DNA from: Lachnospiraceae bacterium UBA3641
GTDB taxonomy: Bacteria > Bacillota > Clostridia > Lachnospirales > Lachnospiraceae
Length of the DNA: 57,031 nucleotides
Direction: 5' to 3'
Assembly (NCBI GenBank): GCA_002373875.1
Contig: DFKQ01000028.1
Coordinates: 1 to 57,031, forward strand
Under the pieces are notes generated by a model. The model ran no database searches. It was not told the origin of the DNA and saw only the letters and a program-made list of their open reading frames with translations. Below are positions 1-7,466 of this stretch, piece by piece. Within the stretch, counting starts at the first letter, position 1. Every line of letters begins with the position of its first letter. The translations under genes and the position numbers were made by a program.

Positions 1-29
1 AACGAAATTATTTATTTCGTTTACTATAG
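1..29. repeat. Partial copy of a palindromic repeat at the left window edge
   Basis: The window opens inside the right-hand part of an imperfect palindrome that is complete at 17501-17540. It holds the end of the left arm, the 5-nt loop and the whole right arm (ATTTCGTTTACTATA). The rest of the element is missing because the window begins here. Confidence 0.9.
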
Positions 30-208
30 AATTTGGTACATGAGATAATCATTCAGATATATCAGATTTAGTTGTGGTAAGTGAATATTTAGTGCATTGC
101 GGAGTTAGGGACAATTTAAAAATAAGCTTTTAGGCATTAGGAACATATATTCATAATTTCTTAACAGGGGTCAGGAACCAATGTGAATGTTATGAAACCG
201 TGAGGACA

Positions 209-300
209 GGTAGTTCGCCTAGTGCACACCATTCCAAGCCGGTCGAAATAAAGTAAAGGGAAGCGATCTTATGATAAGGGATCGGATAGCGAAGCCTACC
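209..300 (+). ncRNA. Candidate structured leader RNA upstream of loaP
   Basis: The stretch before the loaP start has strong pairing. Bases 209-218 (GGTAGTTCGC) pair with 289-300 in a 10-bp helix with a 2-nt bulge at 294-295. Inside, CGATC at 264-268 can pair either with GATCG at 280-284 or, using one G-U, with GGTCG at 241-245, so two exclusive folds are possible. The helix closes a few bases before the AGGAGG of loaP. It could be a leader controlling loaP or the relic of a larger ribozyme or intron. I cannot match it to a named RNA family. Confidence 0.35.
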
Positions 301-323
301 CAAAAATCAGGAGGAAGCATATC

Positions 324-864
324 ATGTGGTATGTGATCTGGGCTACTACCAGCAAGGAGGAGCTTACAAGAAACGCTATAGAAAGGAACATCGACAGCAG
401 TCTGTATAACAGACTGTCGATACCGCACATGGTAAAATATGAACGCAAGGGAGGCACAGATATCAGGGGTTGTTAAGCGTATACTTACATCATATATCTT
501 CGTTGAAACGGACGATATAGTACAATTTGCCTACAGGCTTAAGTATATGCCCGGTTTTTCCATAGTTCTTAAAAACGAAGGATATTGGCCCTTATATGAG
601 GATGAGGAGAAGCTACTGATCAGCCTTATCAAGGAGGGGGATCTTATAGATATTTCCAGGGGATTTATCGAAGATGGAAGGGTCAGCATAACAGCAGGTC
701 CGCTTACAGGATACGAGGGCGTCATACGCAAGGTCAACAAGCGCAAAAGAATGGCCACCGTAGAAGTTGAGATGTTCAACCGCACAATGCAGATCAATCT
801 GGGACTTGAGATAATGGAAGGTAAGGCACAGAAGGACGAGAATATAACAGCAAATAAACTGTGA
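324..864 (+). pseudogene. loaP: LoaP-type NusG paralogue (transcription antiterminator), frameshifted
   Basis: LoaP proteins are specialised NusG paralogues that promote antitermination in long polysaccharide or secondary-metabolite operons. The reading frame starts at ATG 324, about ten bases after AGGAGG, and encodes the NusG N-terminal strand (MWYVIWATTSKEEL). It reaches a stop just after the codons for TDIRGC. The rest of the protein, including the NGN end (SYIFVETDD) and a KOW domain (ITAGPLTGYEGVIRKVNKRK), continues in the next frame from about 439 to 864. A one-base insertion around the G-runs at 448-470 would explain the shift. Together the two parts are about 180 residues, normal for LoaP. 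As read, the gene cannot give an intact protein. A sequencing error is the alternative. The only polysaccharide-type sequence downstream is a decayed epimerase, so its target operon seems to have been lost. Confidence 0.75.
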
Positions 865-965
865 GATGGTGTCTTGTTTGTTTAAGTAGGGGCAAAAAAT
901 GTTCGTCTTGACTTAAATACATGATGGCTTGGATTTGTTGAAAAACGGCTGTTTTGTGGTAAAAT

Positions 966-1208
966 GAAAAACAGATTAAGAGATTTATAGGAAAGGAGCT
1001 GGTACGGGCTAATGTACTCCCACAGGACTTTGTAATTGCTGATCATATGAATCTCGTGCCAATGCAAGCCGGAGATGTTCCTATAACCTATGCAGATACG
1101 AGTAAGTTGGAGAGGGATTTTGGTTACAAGGCGAGTACTGATCTAAGAGTCGGGTTGAGAAGATTTGCAGAGTGGTACTATGAATACTATATTGAGAATG
1201 AAAAATAG
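966..1208 (+). pseudogene. C-terminal remnant of an NAD-dependent nucleotide-sugar epimerase
   Basis: An open frame ending at TAG 1206 encodes residues typical of the C-terminus of UDP-glucuronate 4-epimerase-like enzymes: KELVRANVLPQDF, then VPMQAGDVPITYADTSKLE, then GLRRFAEWYYEYY. The Rossmann N-terminus and the catalytic YxxxK are absent, and there is no start codon or ribosome-binding site at the left edge. About 75 residues of a roughly 340-residue enzyme remain. Such epimerases make activated sugars for capsule and exopolysaccharide, which fits a neighbouring loaP and suggests a polysaccharide locus once lay here. Confidence 0.65.
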
Positions 1209-1407
1209 GTTCTCCTAAAAATCGTATTGCTAAAGATACTCCATTTATCCTGGCGACATCATCTTTGGTCATAATTGAATGAAGGTCCGTGATCATGCAG
1301 CCCGCAGGTGCAGATGTGAGATGCCCATCCTCATATAAAAATCGTGTGGCTATGATGGAAAAACAACACGTTTTTTATGAGGTAGCAACATGAAATTTAG
1401 GAGAACC
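1208..1407. repeat. 200-bp element bounded by 12-bp inverted repeats
   Basis: GGTTCTCCTAAA at 1208-1219 is exactly inverted at 1396-1407. Inside, a second imperfect inverted repeat (about 1330-1346 against 1367-1383, CCTCATA...CGTGT) forms a stem-loop. The left end coincides with the stop codon of the epimerase remnant. No transposase is encoded. A MITE-like insertion or a large stem-loop are both possible. I see no clear target-site duplication. Confidence 0.4.
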
Positions 1408-1640
1408 GAGAATTTCCTCCCAGTGTGTTTTTAATCAATAATTAGATTTATAGTTAGCGTATTCTTAACCAATGAGTGAATTGTTACAGGAACATTATTG
1501 TAGAATTTGGAAATGTTGTCAATAATGAACTTGCGGATACGGAAAGTTTGTTGTATATTGATATCGTGAGATTCTATGAGTAAGTTGCTTGGAATTGTAA
1601 ATGTGACGGCAAATGAAGCTGAAACAGGAGATTGGAAAAG
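1408..1640. other. Gene-poor stretch with only short relic frames
   Basis: No complete gene is visible. A short plus-strand frame ending at TAA 1581-1583 encodes a tail such as NNELADTESLLYIDIVRFYE, without a recognisable start, and may be the end of a lost gene. A 23-codon frame starting with the ATG at about 1577 overlaps the next pseudogene. Neither could be assigned. Confidence 0.3.
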
Positions 1641-2110
1641 ATGTTAAGCATATTTTTGGATATGATGAGAATGCGATCCTAAGCGTTGATACATATTTTA
1701 ATAATACTTATGAAGAGGAGTGGCTTGATGATCCGTTTGTGAGGCAGATTATCAAGATGGTTGACGGATCAGAAGTACGGGACAGGCAGTGCATTTAGTC
1801 GGAAGTTTTGGGACAGATTCCTCCGGAACGTTTGTCAGGGGGAGCTAAGGCTCTTATCCTGATGTATGAAGAGGAAGGCTTTTATACAGACCTGATTGTC
1901 TGCGGAGCCAACTGCGAGAGCCTGATTTTGGAGATTGCTAAGAAGAAGGACATTTCCTGTAGTCTCAGCGGATACGACATATCGTTTATGAACCTCGGAG
2001 ATGAGGAGTATTCCCTGCCGGTCAGATGTACTAATGACGGAAGTATGATGAAGACACATGAGGAGTTTATTCTTAAGATGTTGGAGTATGCCGGAGGGAT
2101 GCGCACATGA
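1641..2110 (+). pseudogene. DUF4869 family protein, frameshifted and nonsense-mutated
   Basis: The residues resemble DUF4869 proteins of Lachnospiraceae: a FGYDENAILSVDTYF region, NTYEEEWLDDPF, and then PPERLSGGAKALILMYEE with DCGxNC-like ACGANCE-type sequence (here CGANCE). The expected start is ATG 1641, preceded by GGAG. A run of five T at about 1654, one short of the six needed, puts this start out of frame with the body, and an in-frame TAG at 1796-1798 splits the body. The 3' end overlaps the next frame by ATGA, the usual sign of translational coupling. Function of the family is unknown. Two independent lesions make a pseudogene more likely than a sequencing error. Confidence 0.6.
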
Positions 2111-2682
2111 ATTGAAGACATAATATAAGCATTACCTCCAGAAAAGCAGTCTATAATCTGGAACTTGAAAGAAAGATATCAGTATTGAAAGGAAATAGTG
2201 GTACCGGAAAAAGTTCTATGATCAGATTGATATCTGAATATCTGGAATATGGGAAACAGTCAGGTGTAAAGATTTCAACTGACTCTAAGATTTCGTTGTC
2301 CGTACTGACAAATACTTCTGACTGGCAGCAAATACTATCCGCAATCCATGATAACGTTCTGTTTATTGATGAGGATGTTCGTTGCCTGTATAGCGAGAGT
2401 TTTCAGCGCGAACTGTGGGCGGCAGACTGTTATGCGGTCATTGTTTCCAGAAGCGGCAGGTTTGCGGCACTGCCTTATTCAATCTTTGGAATATATGAAC
2501 TTGTAACGGAGAAGAAGGGATCCAATACGGCTACAACCATGTACAGTATGTATGCGGAAAAACATGGTCGCGGTGACTTTGATCTGGTGTTGACTGAGGA
2601 TTCAAATTCTGGTTATGAGATGGCAGATTTTTGGCTTTACATACAGCAAGAGGAAGCTGAACCGGTGGTTTTTAAACAGTAA
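2107..2682 (+). pseudogene. P-loop ATPase partner of the DUF4869 gene, broken near the start
   Basis: The frame starts at ATG 2107, overlapping the DUF4869 stop, but meets TGA at 2113-2115 (third codon). It then reads on as ITSRKAVYNLELERKISVLK, followed by Walker A GNSGTGKSSM and a Walker-B-like strand NVLFIDEDV. Late residues VLTEDSNSGYE match a small ATPase family that I associate with DUF4869 genes in Lachnospiraceae. Translation could restart at TTG 2185, giving 165 residues. The C-terminus also looks shifted: after the stop, another frame continues as NSNCVEQYVDMLYKCY. The pair was probably a two-gene unit of unknown function, now decayed. Confidence 0.55.
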
Positions 2683-2899
2683 TTGCGTTGAGCAGTATGT
2701 TGATATGCTGTACAAGTGCTATGTTGGCAGACGGGTACAAAGCAGCAATGAGTAAGGGAAAGTTGCTTTTTATATAAGAAGAAAGAAATGCGTAAGCGAC
2801 AAGGCTTTTCTGGGATAATCCGTGGGAGTCTTTTTATTATGAGTGTAAAGAAGTATTGAGTTTCTTGTATAATTCAAAACGTTACGATGATAAAAGTTT

Positions 2900-3262
2900 G
2901 TGACAAGTCAGATGAATGATCCGGTAGTGGAAAGAATTTTGAATATGATGGAGCAACGCGGAATCAGCCAAAGGGAAATGGCAGCCCTGCTCGGAATAAG
3001 TGAAGGTTCGTTCAGTAAATGGAAGAATCAGGGGTCCAAGTCCTACTCAAAACACCTCGGGCAGCTCAGCAAAATTCTAAATGTGCCAATATCGTATCTT
3101 GTGAATGGTGATCTTGATGGGGACAGGAAGGGTGCCGAACTAATGTATTCTGAGAATACCAGAAATATGATCAGAATGTTTGATGAAATGAACGAAAAGG
3201 AGCAACAGTTCTTTCTGGAAATGATGAAGCAGTTTAAGATGTCATTTGATGAGTCAAGTTGA
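2900..3262 (+). CDS. XRE-family helix-turn-helix transcriptional regulator
   Basis: A 120-residue protein starting at GTG 2900, or more probably ATG 2912. Residues about 10-65 form a Cro/CI-type helix-turn-helix (RILNMMEQRGISQREMAALL, then ISEGSFSKWKNQGS). The C-terminal half is charged and helical (MIRMFDEMNEKEQQFFLEMMKQF), suitable for dimerisation. Such proteins act as dimeric DNA-binding repressors or activators. A TATAAT lies at 2868-2873, but no good -35 box is visible. It sits alone among decayed genes, so its target is unknown. It may have regulated the adjacent DUF4869/ATPase unit. Confidence 0.8.
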   Translation: MTSQMNDPVVERILNMMEQRGISQREMAALLGISEGSFSKWKNQGSKSYSKHLGQLSKILNVPISYLVNGDLDGDRKGAELMYSENTRNMIRMFDEMNEKEQQFFLEMMKQFKMSFDESS

Positions 3263-3334
3263 GTTGAGTGATTGAAGAGAGAAAAAGTATGTTTGTTGAA
3301 TATAATGGTTTGAATGTAATGATTTTACATCACT

Positions 3335-3637
3335 GTGGAATTGGACGAGAATGGGGAAGTGGACTTTTACATATTGCGAGAGGCCGATGCCAATCCGAAG
3401 GTAAAAGATAAGCGGAAGATCACGATTCTTTGGAGGACGGAGCTGAACAATCTGCTTGAAAAGAACGGGCTTCCGAAATATAAGCAGAAGAGCAAGCTGT
3501 TTGTGCAGGACGCGCTGATAGAGAAAGTTCCCGCCGAGGAACTATGGCCACAGGCTTATGATGAGCTTTTCGAGCGGGGCTATAACACTATCGGGCAGGA
3601 GATTGAAGAATTTAGGAAAAAACGGAGGATAAAATAA
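3335..3637 (+). pseudogene. Unrecognised 100-residue protein, probably a 5'-truncated remnant
   Basis: The frame runs from GTG 3335, only four codons after an in-frame TGA, and has no convincing ribosome-binding site. It encodes a hydrophilic, mixed alpha/beta sequence (NGEVDFYILREADANPKVK, LWRTELNNLLEKNGLPKYKQ, ending ELFERGYNTIGQEIEEFRKK). It looks like the C-terminal part of a longer protein, since coding-like sequence begins abruptly. I do not recognise the family. Its stop codon overlaps the start of the following peroxiredoxin gene (TAATG), so the two were probably co-transcribed. Confidence 0.45.
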
Positions 3638-4089
3638 TGCTTGAAGCAGGAACAAAAGCGCCAGACTTTACATTGCCGGATCAGAATGGAGTAAACCATA
3701 GCCTGTCTGATTACAGGGGCAAGAAGGTCATACTGTATTTTTATCCAAAAGACATGACGAGCGGCTGCACAAGCCAGGCCTGCAATTTCCGTGATATATA
3801 CCCGCAATTTCAGGAAAAGGGAGCGGTGGTTCTCGGAGTGAGCAAGGACAGCGTGGAATCCCATAAGAAGTTCGAGGAGAAGCATGGGCTTCCCTTCACA
3901 TTGTTGTCGGATACGGAACTTGAAGTGATAAAGATGTACGATGTATGGAAAGAGAAGACTATGTTCGGCAAGAAAGCTATGGGAGTCGTGAGGAGTACAT
4001 ATCTGATCGATGAGGACGGAATCATAGCGAGGGCGTTCGAAGGCGTGAAGCCAAAGGAGAATGCGGCGCAGATGTTGGATTTGGTGTAG
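3637..4089 (+). CDS. bcp: Peroxiredoxin Q / bacterioferritin comigratory protein
   Basis: This 150-residue cytoplasmic thiol peroxidase reduces hydrogen peroxide and organic hydroperoxides. Its thioredoxin fold starts with APDFTLPDQNG. The peroxidatic Cys44 lies in the motif MTSGCTSQAC and the resolving Cys49 is five residues later, the atypical 2-Cys arrangement of the PrxQ group. Length is normal for Bcp. The start ATG follows GGAGG in ACGGAGGATAAA. The upstream open frame ends in its start codon. Among the broken genes around it this one is intact, consistent with selection for peroxide defence in an anaerobe. Confidence 0.93.
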   Translation: MLEAGTKAPDFTLPDQNGVNHSLSDYRGKKVILYFYPKDMTSGCTSQACNFRDIYPQFQEKGAVVLGVSKDSVESHKKFEEKHGLPFTLLSDTELEVIKMYDVWKEKTMFGKKAMGVVRSTYLIDEDGIIARAFEGVKPKENAAQMLDLV

Positions 4090-4102
4090 GTTGTAATCAC
4101 GG

Positions 4103-4276
4103 ATGGCAAATGAGAACGGAATTTGGATAATGAAGGGGCTTTCTTGGAATGATCCGTACAGAATTAAAACATGACAGGAGCTTGTCAACTGGGTAAATGA
4201 AGCTGGATTCCTTCCTCTGTTTGCAAATGAGGTCGAGGGTTTCTCTGCGGAAGAGCATGTTTCCCCGGATTACTGA
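4103..4276 (+). pseudogene. N-terminal remnant of an AlkZ-like winged-helix protein
   Basis: From ATG 4103 the frame encodes GLSWNDPYRIKT, then an in-frame TGA at 4172-4174, then QELVNWVNEAGFLPLFANEV, EGFSAEEHVSPDY and a second TGA. Sequences of this kind begin a family of Clostridia proteins annotated as winged-helix or AlkZ-like DNA glycosylases, which I recall continuing with a WWTGD motif. Here the gene stops right at that point and the remainder is gone. Only about 56 codons remain, with an internal stop. Confidence 0.5.
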
Positions 4277-4280
4277 CGGG

Positions 4281-4361
4281 AGTAATCGGATAAAGGCACT
4301 GTGGCCGAATGCCGACGATAAAGAGATAACCGTGCTCATCGGCAAGAAGTCGGAAGAATAA
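4281..4361 (+). pseudogene. C-terminal fragment of an unknown protein
   Basis: Just after the AlkZ-like remnant, an open frame without a start encodes RIKALWPNADDKEITVLIGK and ends at TAA 4359. It reads like a natural protein C-terminus joined here by deletion. The stop is followed at once by AGGAGG, the ribosome-binding site of the next, also truncated, gene. Confidence 0.35.
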
Positions 4362-4377
4362 AGGAGGATTAAAACTA

Positions 4378-4761
4378 TATGTCATAAAAAGCGAGGAGGC
4401 TCTGAAGAAGTTGAGGAGCATAAGGGTTTCCCACTTCAATGCTCCGCTCATCATACTTGTCTGCTATGACAAGGAGACTGCATGGAGGAATCCAGCAGAT
4501 ATCTGGTATGACAATTACTGCTCGGGCGAGCAAGATGCGACAATAGTGGCGGCAACAATGATGTACGAGGCGGAAGAGCTGGGAATCCACAATGTGTGGC
4601 TTATGGTCTTTGACTCTAAGGCTGTGGCAGAGACATTTGACCTGCCAAAGAACCACATCCCGGTGATGATGTTCGCCATGAGATACCCATCGGAAAAGAC
4701 GAAGCCCAGCGACTGGCACTTCGTGAGAAAACCGATAGAAGAGACAGTAACGGTGCTGTAA
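4378..4761 (+). pseudogene. Nitroreductase-family protein lacking its N-terminus
   Basis: The frame reads YVIKSEEALKKLRSI, HFNAPLIILVCYDKE, SGEQDATIVAATMMYEAEEL, then GIHNVWLMVFD and a C-terminal HFVRKPIEETV. These match the second half of FMN-dependent nitroreductases, NAD(P)H oxidoreductases of the cytoplasm. The first 60 or so residues, which carry the Arg-rich FMN-phosphate site (RRSVRxF), are missing. A strong AGGAGG sits at 4362-4367, but the ATG after it opens an ATG-TCA-TAA frame. It looks as if a deletion brought the original ribosome-binding site next to the middle of the gene. About 127 of 190 residues remain. Confidence 0.7.
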
Positions 4762-4782
4762 AAATGAAGGAGGATCAAAACA

Positions 4783-5175
4783 ATGCAGAGAGTAGCAGAA
4801 TTCTTAAAGGAAGCAGGAACTTATTATCTGGCAACAGTCGAAGGAGACCAGCCGAGGGTCAGGCCGTTTGGCACGGCGCACATATTTGAGGGCAAGCTCT
4901 ATATCCAGACCGGAAAGGTGAAGGAAGTGTCGAAGCAGATCCACGCAAATCCCAAGGTGGAAGTGTGCGCTTTCAAAGACGGGAAGTGGCTCCGTGTTGC
5001 GGGAGAGCTTGTGGAGGATGACAGGATGGAAGCGCGCCAGTCGATGCTTGACGCATATCCGTCACTCCAGAATATGTACAAGGCAGATGACGGAAACACG
5101 GAGGTATTCTATTTTAAGGACGCCACAGCCACATTTAGCTCCTTTACCGATGAACCGGAAGTCGTGAGGTTTTAG
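4783..5175 (+). CDS. Pyridoxamine 5'-phosphate oxidase-fold flavoprotein
   Basis: A 130-residue split-barrel protein with the usual start of the family: an N-terminal helix, then GTYYLATVEGDQPRVRPFGT, a strand with KLYIQTGKVKEVSKQI, then NPKVEVCAFKDGKWLRVAGE. Members bind FMN or F420 and act as reductases, or simply bind flavin; many are of unknown substrate. The start follows AAGGAGGATC with good spacing. It directly follows the nitroreductase remnant, so a small flavin-enzyme operon may once have existed here. It appears intact. Confidence 0.85.
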   Translation: MQRVAEFLKEAGTYYLATVEGDQPRVRPFGTAHIFEGKLYIQTGKVKEVSKQIHANPKVEVCAFKDGKWLRVAGELVEDDRMEARQSMLDAYPSLQNMYKADDGNTEVFYFKDATATFSSFTDEPEVVRF

Positions 5176-5179
5176 GGTG

Positions 5180-5629
5180 ATGGTGGATATACCATCGAAC
5201 ATCCCTCCGCAGTTCCGAAGCAAGTATGAGAATATAGCCGGAATGATCACAGCATTTTGCGATGAACATCTTGACGATGAGTTCGCTGACCTTTCTCTCC
5301 ATGCCCTTCAGAAGCTATGCCGCAAGAGAACGGAATCTATGGCATTGGGCAGGGATAATATGTGGGCTGCGGGCATGGTTTATGCAATAACGCAAAATTG
5401 TAATGCCATAGGAAATAATGGGGATATGCTGCTCGGCAGGCCCAAATACAGGCTTAAGGCTGACGATTATTGTGATGGCTTTGGAGGCTCAAAAGGCGGT
5501 GTGGCAGAAAAGGCAAAGTCCGTCAGAAAGGAACTGGGCATCACGCAGGGCAAGGAAGAATGGCTTATCCCATCTATGAGAGAGGGTTTAAGGCGAGCGG
5601 TGAAAGGAGGCATGAGTATATGGTTATGA
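5180..5629 (+). CDS. DUF6398-like conserved protein
   Basis: A 149-residue protein starting at ATG 5180 (GTG 5177 is possible), four bases after the preceding stop. Residues IPPQFRSKYENIAGMITAFC, LSLHALQKLCRKRTESMALG and MWAAGMVYAIT resemble the DUF6398 region, a helical domain of unknown function also seen next to SEC-C domains. No Cys-rich SEC-C tail is present. The later residues (VAEKAKSVRKELGITQGKEE) also fit the family, with the last 15 less certain. It is probably co-transcribed with the flavoprotein gene upstream. Confidence 0.55.
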   Translation: MVDIPSNIPPQFRSKYENIAGMITAFCDEHLDDEFADLSLHALQKLCRKRTESMALGRDNMWAAGMVYAITQNCNAIGNNGDMLLGRPKYRLKADDYCDGFGGSKGGVAEKAKSVRKELGITQGKEEWLIPSMREGLRRAVKGGMSIWL

Positions 5630-5706
5630 TGGAGAGAGACCGACAGAAACATCCAGACTGGGACGATGAAGAGGTCGCGGATGATGTGCTTGTAGAAGAC
5701 GAGTAA
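5620..5706 (+). CDS. Small acidic ORF (28 codons) with a good ribosome-binding site
   Basis: The ATG at 5620 follows AAAGGAGG with nine bases spacing and overlaps the end of the DUF6398-like gene in another frame. The peptide is MVMMERDRQK followed by a very acidic tail (HPDWDDEEVADDVLVEDE), and its TAA is 10 bases before a terminator hairpin. It may be a real small protein, or a relic tail of a neighbouring frame. No family recognised. Confidence 0.3.
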   Translation: MVMMERDRQKHPDWDDEEVADDVLVEDE

Positions 5707-5715
5707 AAACTCACC

Positions 5716-5755
5716 AAACAGCCCATGCCCTTATAGTAGGAACCATGGGCTGTTT
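5716..5755 (+). terminator. Hairpin terminator after the flavoprotein/DUF6398 unit
   Basis: AAACAGCCCATG (5716-5727) is exactly inverted at 5744-5755, giving a 12-bp stem with a 16-nt loop. It lies just after the last ORF. The downstream T-tract is weak (GTCATTT). Confidence 0.65.
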
Positions 5756-5868
5756 GTCATTTCCCACAAAGTTCCCGGGAATCCAGAAATAAAGGCTGCT
5801 ATGTACTGCGTTCTCTGCTAAAGTCCTCAACTAAAAACAAAGCAACAGGAATAGGAGGACTTTACGCA

Positions 5869-5961
5869 ATGATAGTCACAGGAGGGATTAGCGACTGTGA
5901 GAGTCTTAAAGAGGATTTTAAGAACCTGACCAGTAAAGACGATCCTACCCGCATCAACTGA
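5869..5961 (+). CDS. Small ORF with ribosome-binding site inside a hairpin
   Basis: A 30-residue frame (MIVTGGISDCESLKEDFKNL...) begins nine bases after GGAGGAC. The ribosome-binding site is in the right arm of an inverted repeat: AAAGTCCTC at 5820-5828 pairs with GAGGACTTT at 5855-5863. This could occlude translation. The peptide is not recognised. It may be the truncated N-terminus of a lost gene. Confidence 0.25.
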   Translation: MIVTGGISDCESLKEDFKNLTSKDDPTRIN

Positions 5962-6010
5962 GAGACACTGTTATCAGAATTCAATCGACAATATATACCC
6001 GTGAAAACGA

Positions 6011-6098
6011 TGCGGATATCCGCAAAAATTCCTTGACGGCATATTCTGCAATATGCTAAAGTGGATGCCGAAACAAGGAGAAAATGCGGTTTGCCGCA
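6011..6098 (+). promoter_or_regulatory. Paired palindromic operators before the first DUF4143 ATPase
   Basis: Two copies of TGCGG-N4-CCGCA followed by AAAA lie at 6011-6024 and 6085-6098. Between them is a third inverted repeat (GCATATT at 6039-6045 against AATATGC at 6050-6056), which follows TTGACG at 6033-6038. No good -10 box at standard spacing is visible. The arrangement suggests a transcription factor, possibly the ATPase product itself, binding two half-turn-spaced sites around the promoter. Confidence 0.5.
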
Positions 6099-6121
6099 AA
6101 ATTTTCACGAGAGGCGATGTC

Positions 6122-7417
6122 ATGTTACCAAGAAAACAGTATATGAATATGCTCATTAGCAAAAGGGATAATGGTCGTATAAAAGTAATCACAGGGCTCA
6201 GGAGAAGTGGTAAATCAGTATTGCTTTTTCAACTGTACAAAGGGTATCTGCTGAATGACGGCGTAAAGAGTGATCAGATCATTGAGATAGAGTTAGATAT
6301 TATTGCCAATGCAAAATACAGGAATCCTTTGGAACTTGATAAATGGATACGGGATCAGATTACTGATAGGGGAAGGCAATACTATGTTCTGATTGATGAG
6401 ATACAGTTTGTATCAGAAATCCAGAATCCATATGTTGAAAATCCGGAGGCCAAGATTACATTTATCGATGTGGTTCTGGGTCTGATGCAAATGGACAATG
6501 TGGATGTTTATATTACCGGGAGCAACTCGAAAATGCTATCCTCGGATATTCTGACACAGTTTAGAGACCGGGGAGATGAAATTCGTGTATACCCGCTTTC
6601 ATTTGCTGAGTTTTATGAAGCGTACCGGGGAGATAAAAGGGGAGCATGGCAGGATTACTACACTTATGGGGGGATGCCGGTCATAACCACACTTGCGACA
6701 CATGAAGAGAAAAGCCGGTATCTGAATAATCTGGTTGAACAAACATACATAAAGGATGTACTTGAAAGACACAAAATCCAAAATGAGAGCGAAGTGTTGG
6801 AACTGCTGCTAAACATACTGGCTTCCGGGGTGGGATCCCTGACAAATCCCAAGAGACTTTCAGACACATTTGAAACTGAACGGCATAGAAAAATTGCTTC
6901 CGGGACGATAGATCTTTACATCTCATATTTCGTTGATGCCTTTTTGATCCAAAAGTCGGAACGATATGATGTCAAAGGGCGGAAGTACATCAAGACTCCT
7001 TTAAAATATTATTTTGCAGATCCGGGATTAAGGAATGCCCGCCTTGGTTTCAGACAGGTAGAAGAGAATCATCTAATGGAAAATGTCATATACAATGACT
7101 TGGTCAGAAGAGGCTTCAATGTAGATGTAGGAGTTGTGGAATACAATACGAAAGACACAGATGGCAAGAAAATCCGAAAGCAGTTGGAGGTGGATTTTGT
7201 TTTAAATCGTGGCAGCGAAAGATATTACATTCAGTCTGCGTTAAATATTGATGAACCTGAAAAAAGAATGCAGGAGATATCCTCTCTTATACGAATTCCG
7301 GATTCATTTAGGAAGATTGTTATTGTGAAGGACTATCGTAAGCCATGGGTAGATGAAAATGGAATCCAGTATTTGGGAATAGAGCAATTTCTCCTGAATG
7401 ACAATTTTATTGGATAA
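6122..7417 (+). CDS. DUF4143 ATPase (AAA_14 ATPase), copy 1
   Basis: A 431-residue protein starting at ATG 6122 after GAGAGG; the upstream ATG at 6053 has no ribosome-binding site and lies inside the operator region. The N-terminal AAA_14 domain has Walker A (GLRRSGKSV), Walker B (YYVLIDEIQFV) and a sensor region (YITGSNSKMLSSD). The DUF4143 C-terminus contains a nuclease-like core in which the acidic residue is kept (LEVDFVLNRG) but the expected E-x-K is YIQSA. Widespread in Bacteria and Archaea, with unknown role; roles in DNA handling or defence have been suggested. It stands alone behind its own palindromic control region. A second member lies at 15853-17085. Confidence 0.85.
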   Translation: MLPRKQYMNMLISKRDNGRIKVITGLRRSGKSVLLFQLYKGYLLNDGVKSDQIIEIELDIIANAKYRNPLELDKWIRDQITDRGRQYYVLIDEIQFVSEIQNPYVENPEAKITFIDVVLGLMQMDNVDVYITGSNSKMLSSDILTQFRDRGDEIRVYPLSFAEFYEAYRGDKRGAWQDYYTYGGMPVITTLATHEEKSRYLNNLVEQTYIKDVLERHKIQNESEVLELLLNILASGVGSLTNPKRLSDTFETERHRKIASGTIDLYISYFVDAFLIQKSERYDVKGRKYIKTPLKYYFADPGLRNARLGFRQVEENHLMENVIYNDLVRRGFNVDVGVVEYNTKDTDGKKIRKQLEVDFVLNRGSERYYIQSALNIDEPEKRMQEISSLIRIPDSFRKIVIVKDYRKPWVDENGIQYLGIEQFLLNDNFIG

Positions 7418-7466
7418 CAGGTTCATTTGATGGTTTGATATTATCTGGGGAAAAGGGCGAAAAGAT

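Noticed and set aside
160..320. Group II intron 5' domain
   Set aside because: Some segments look intron-like, but there is no reverse transcriptase, no domain V hairpin and no GTGCG-type 5' end in the window. Kept only as an unassigned structured RNA.
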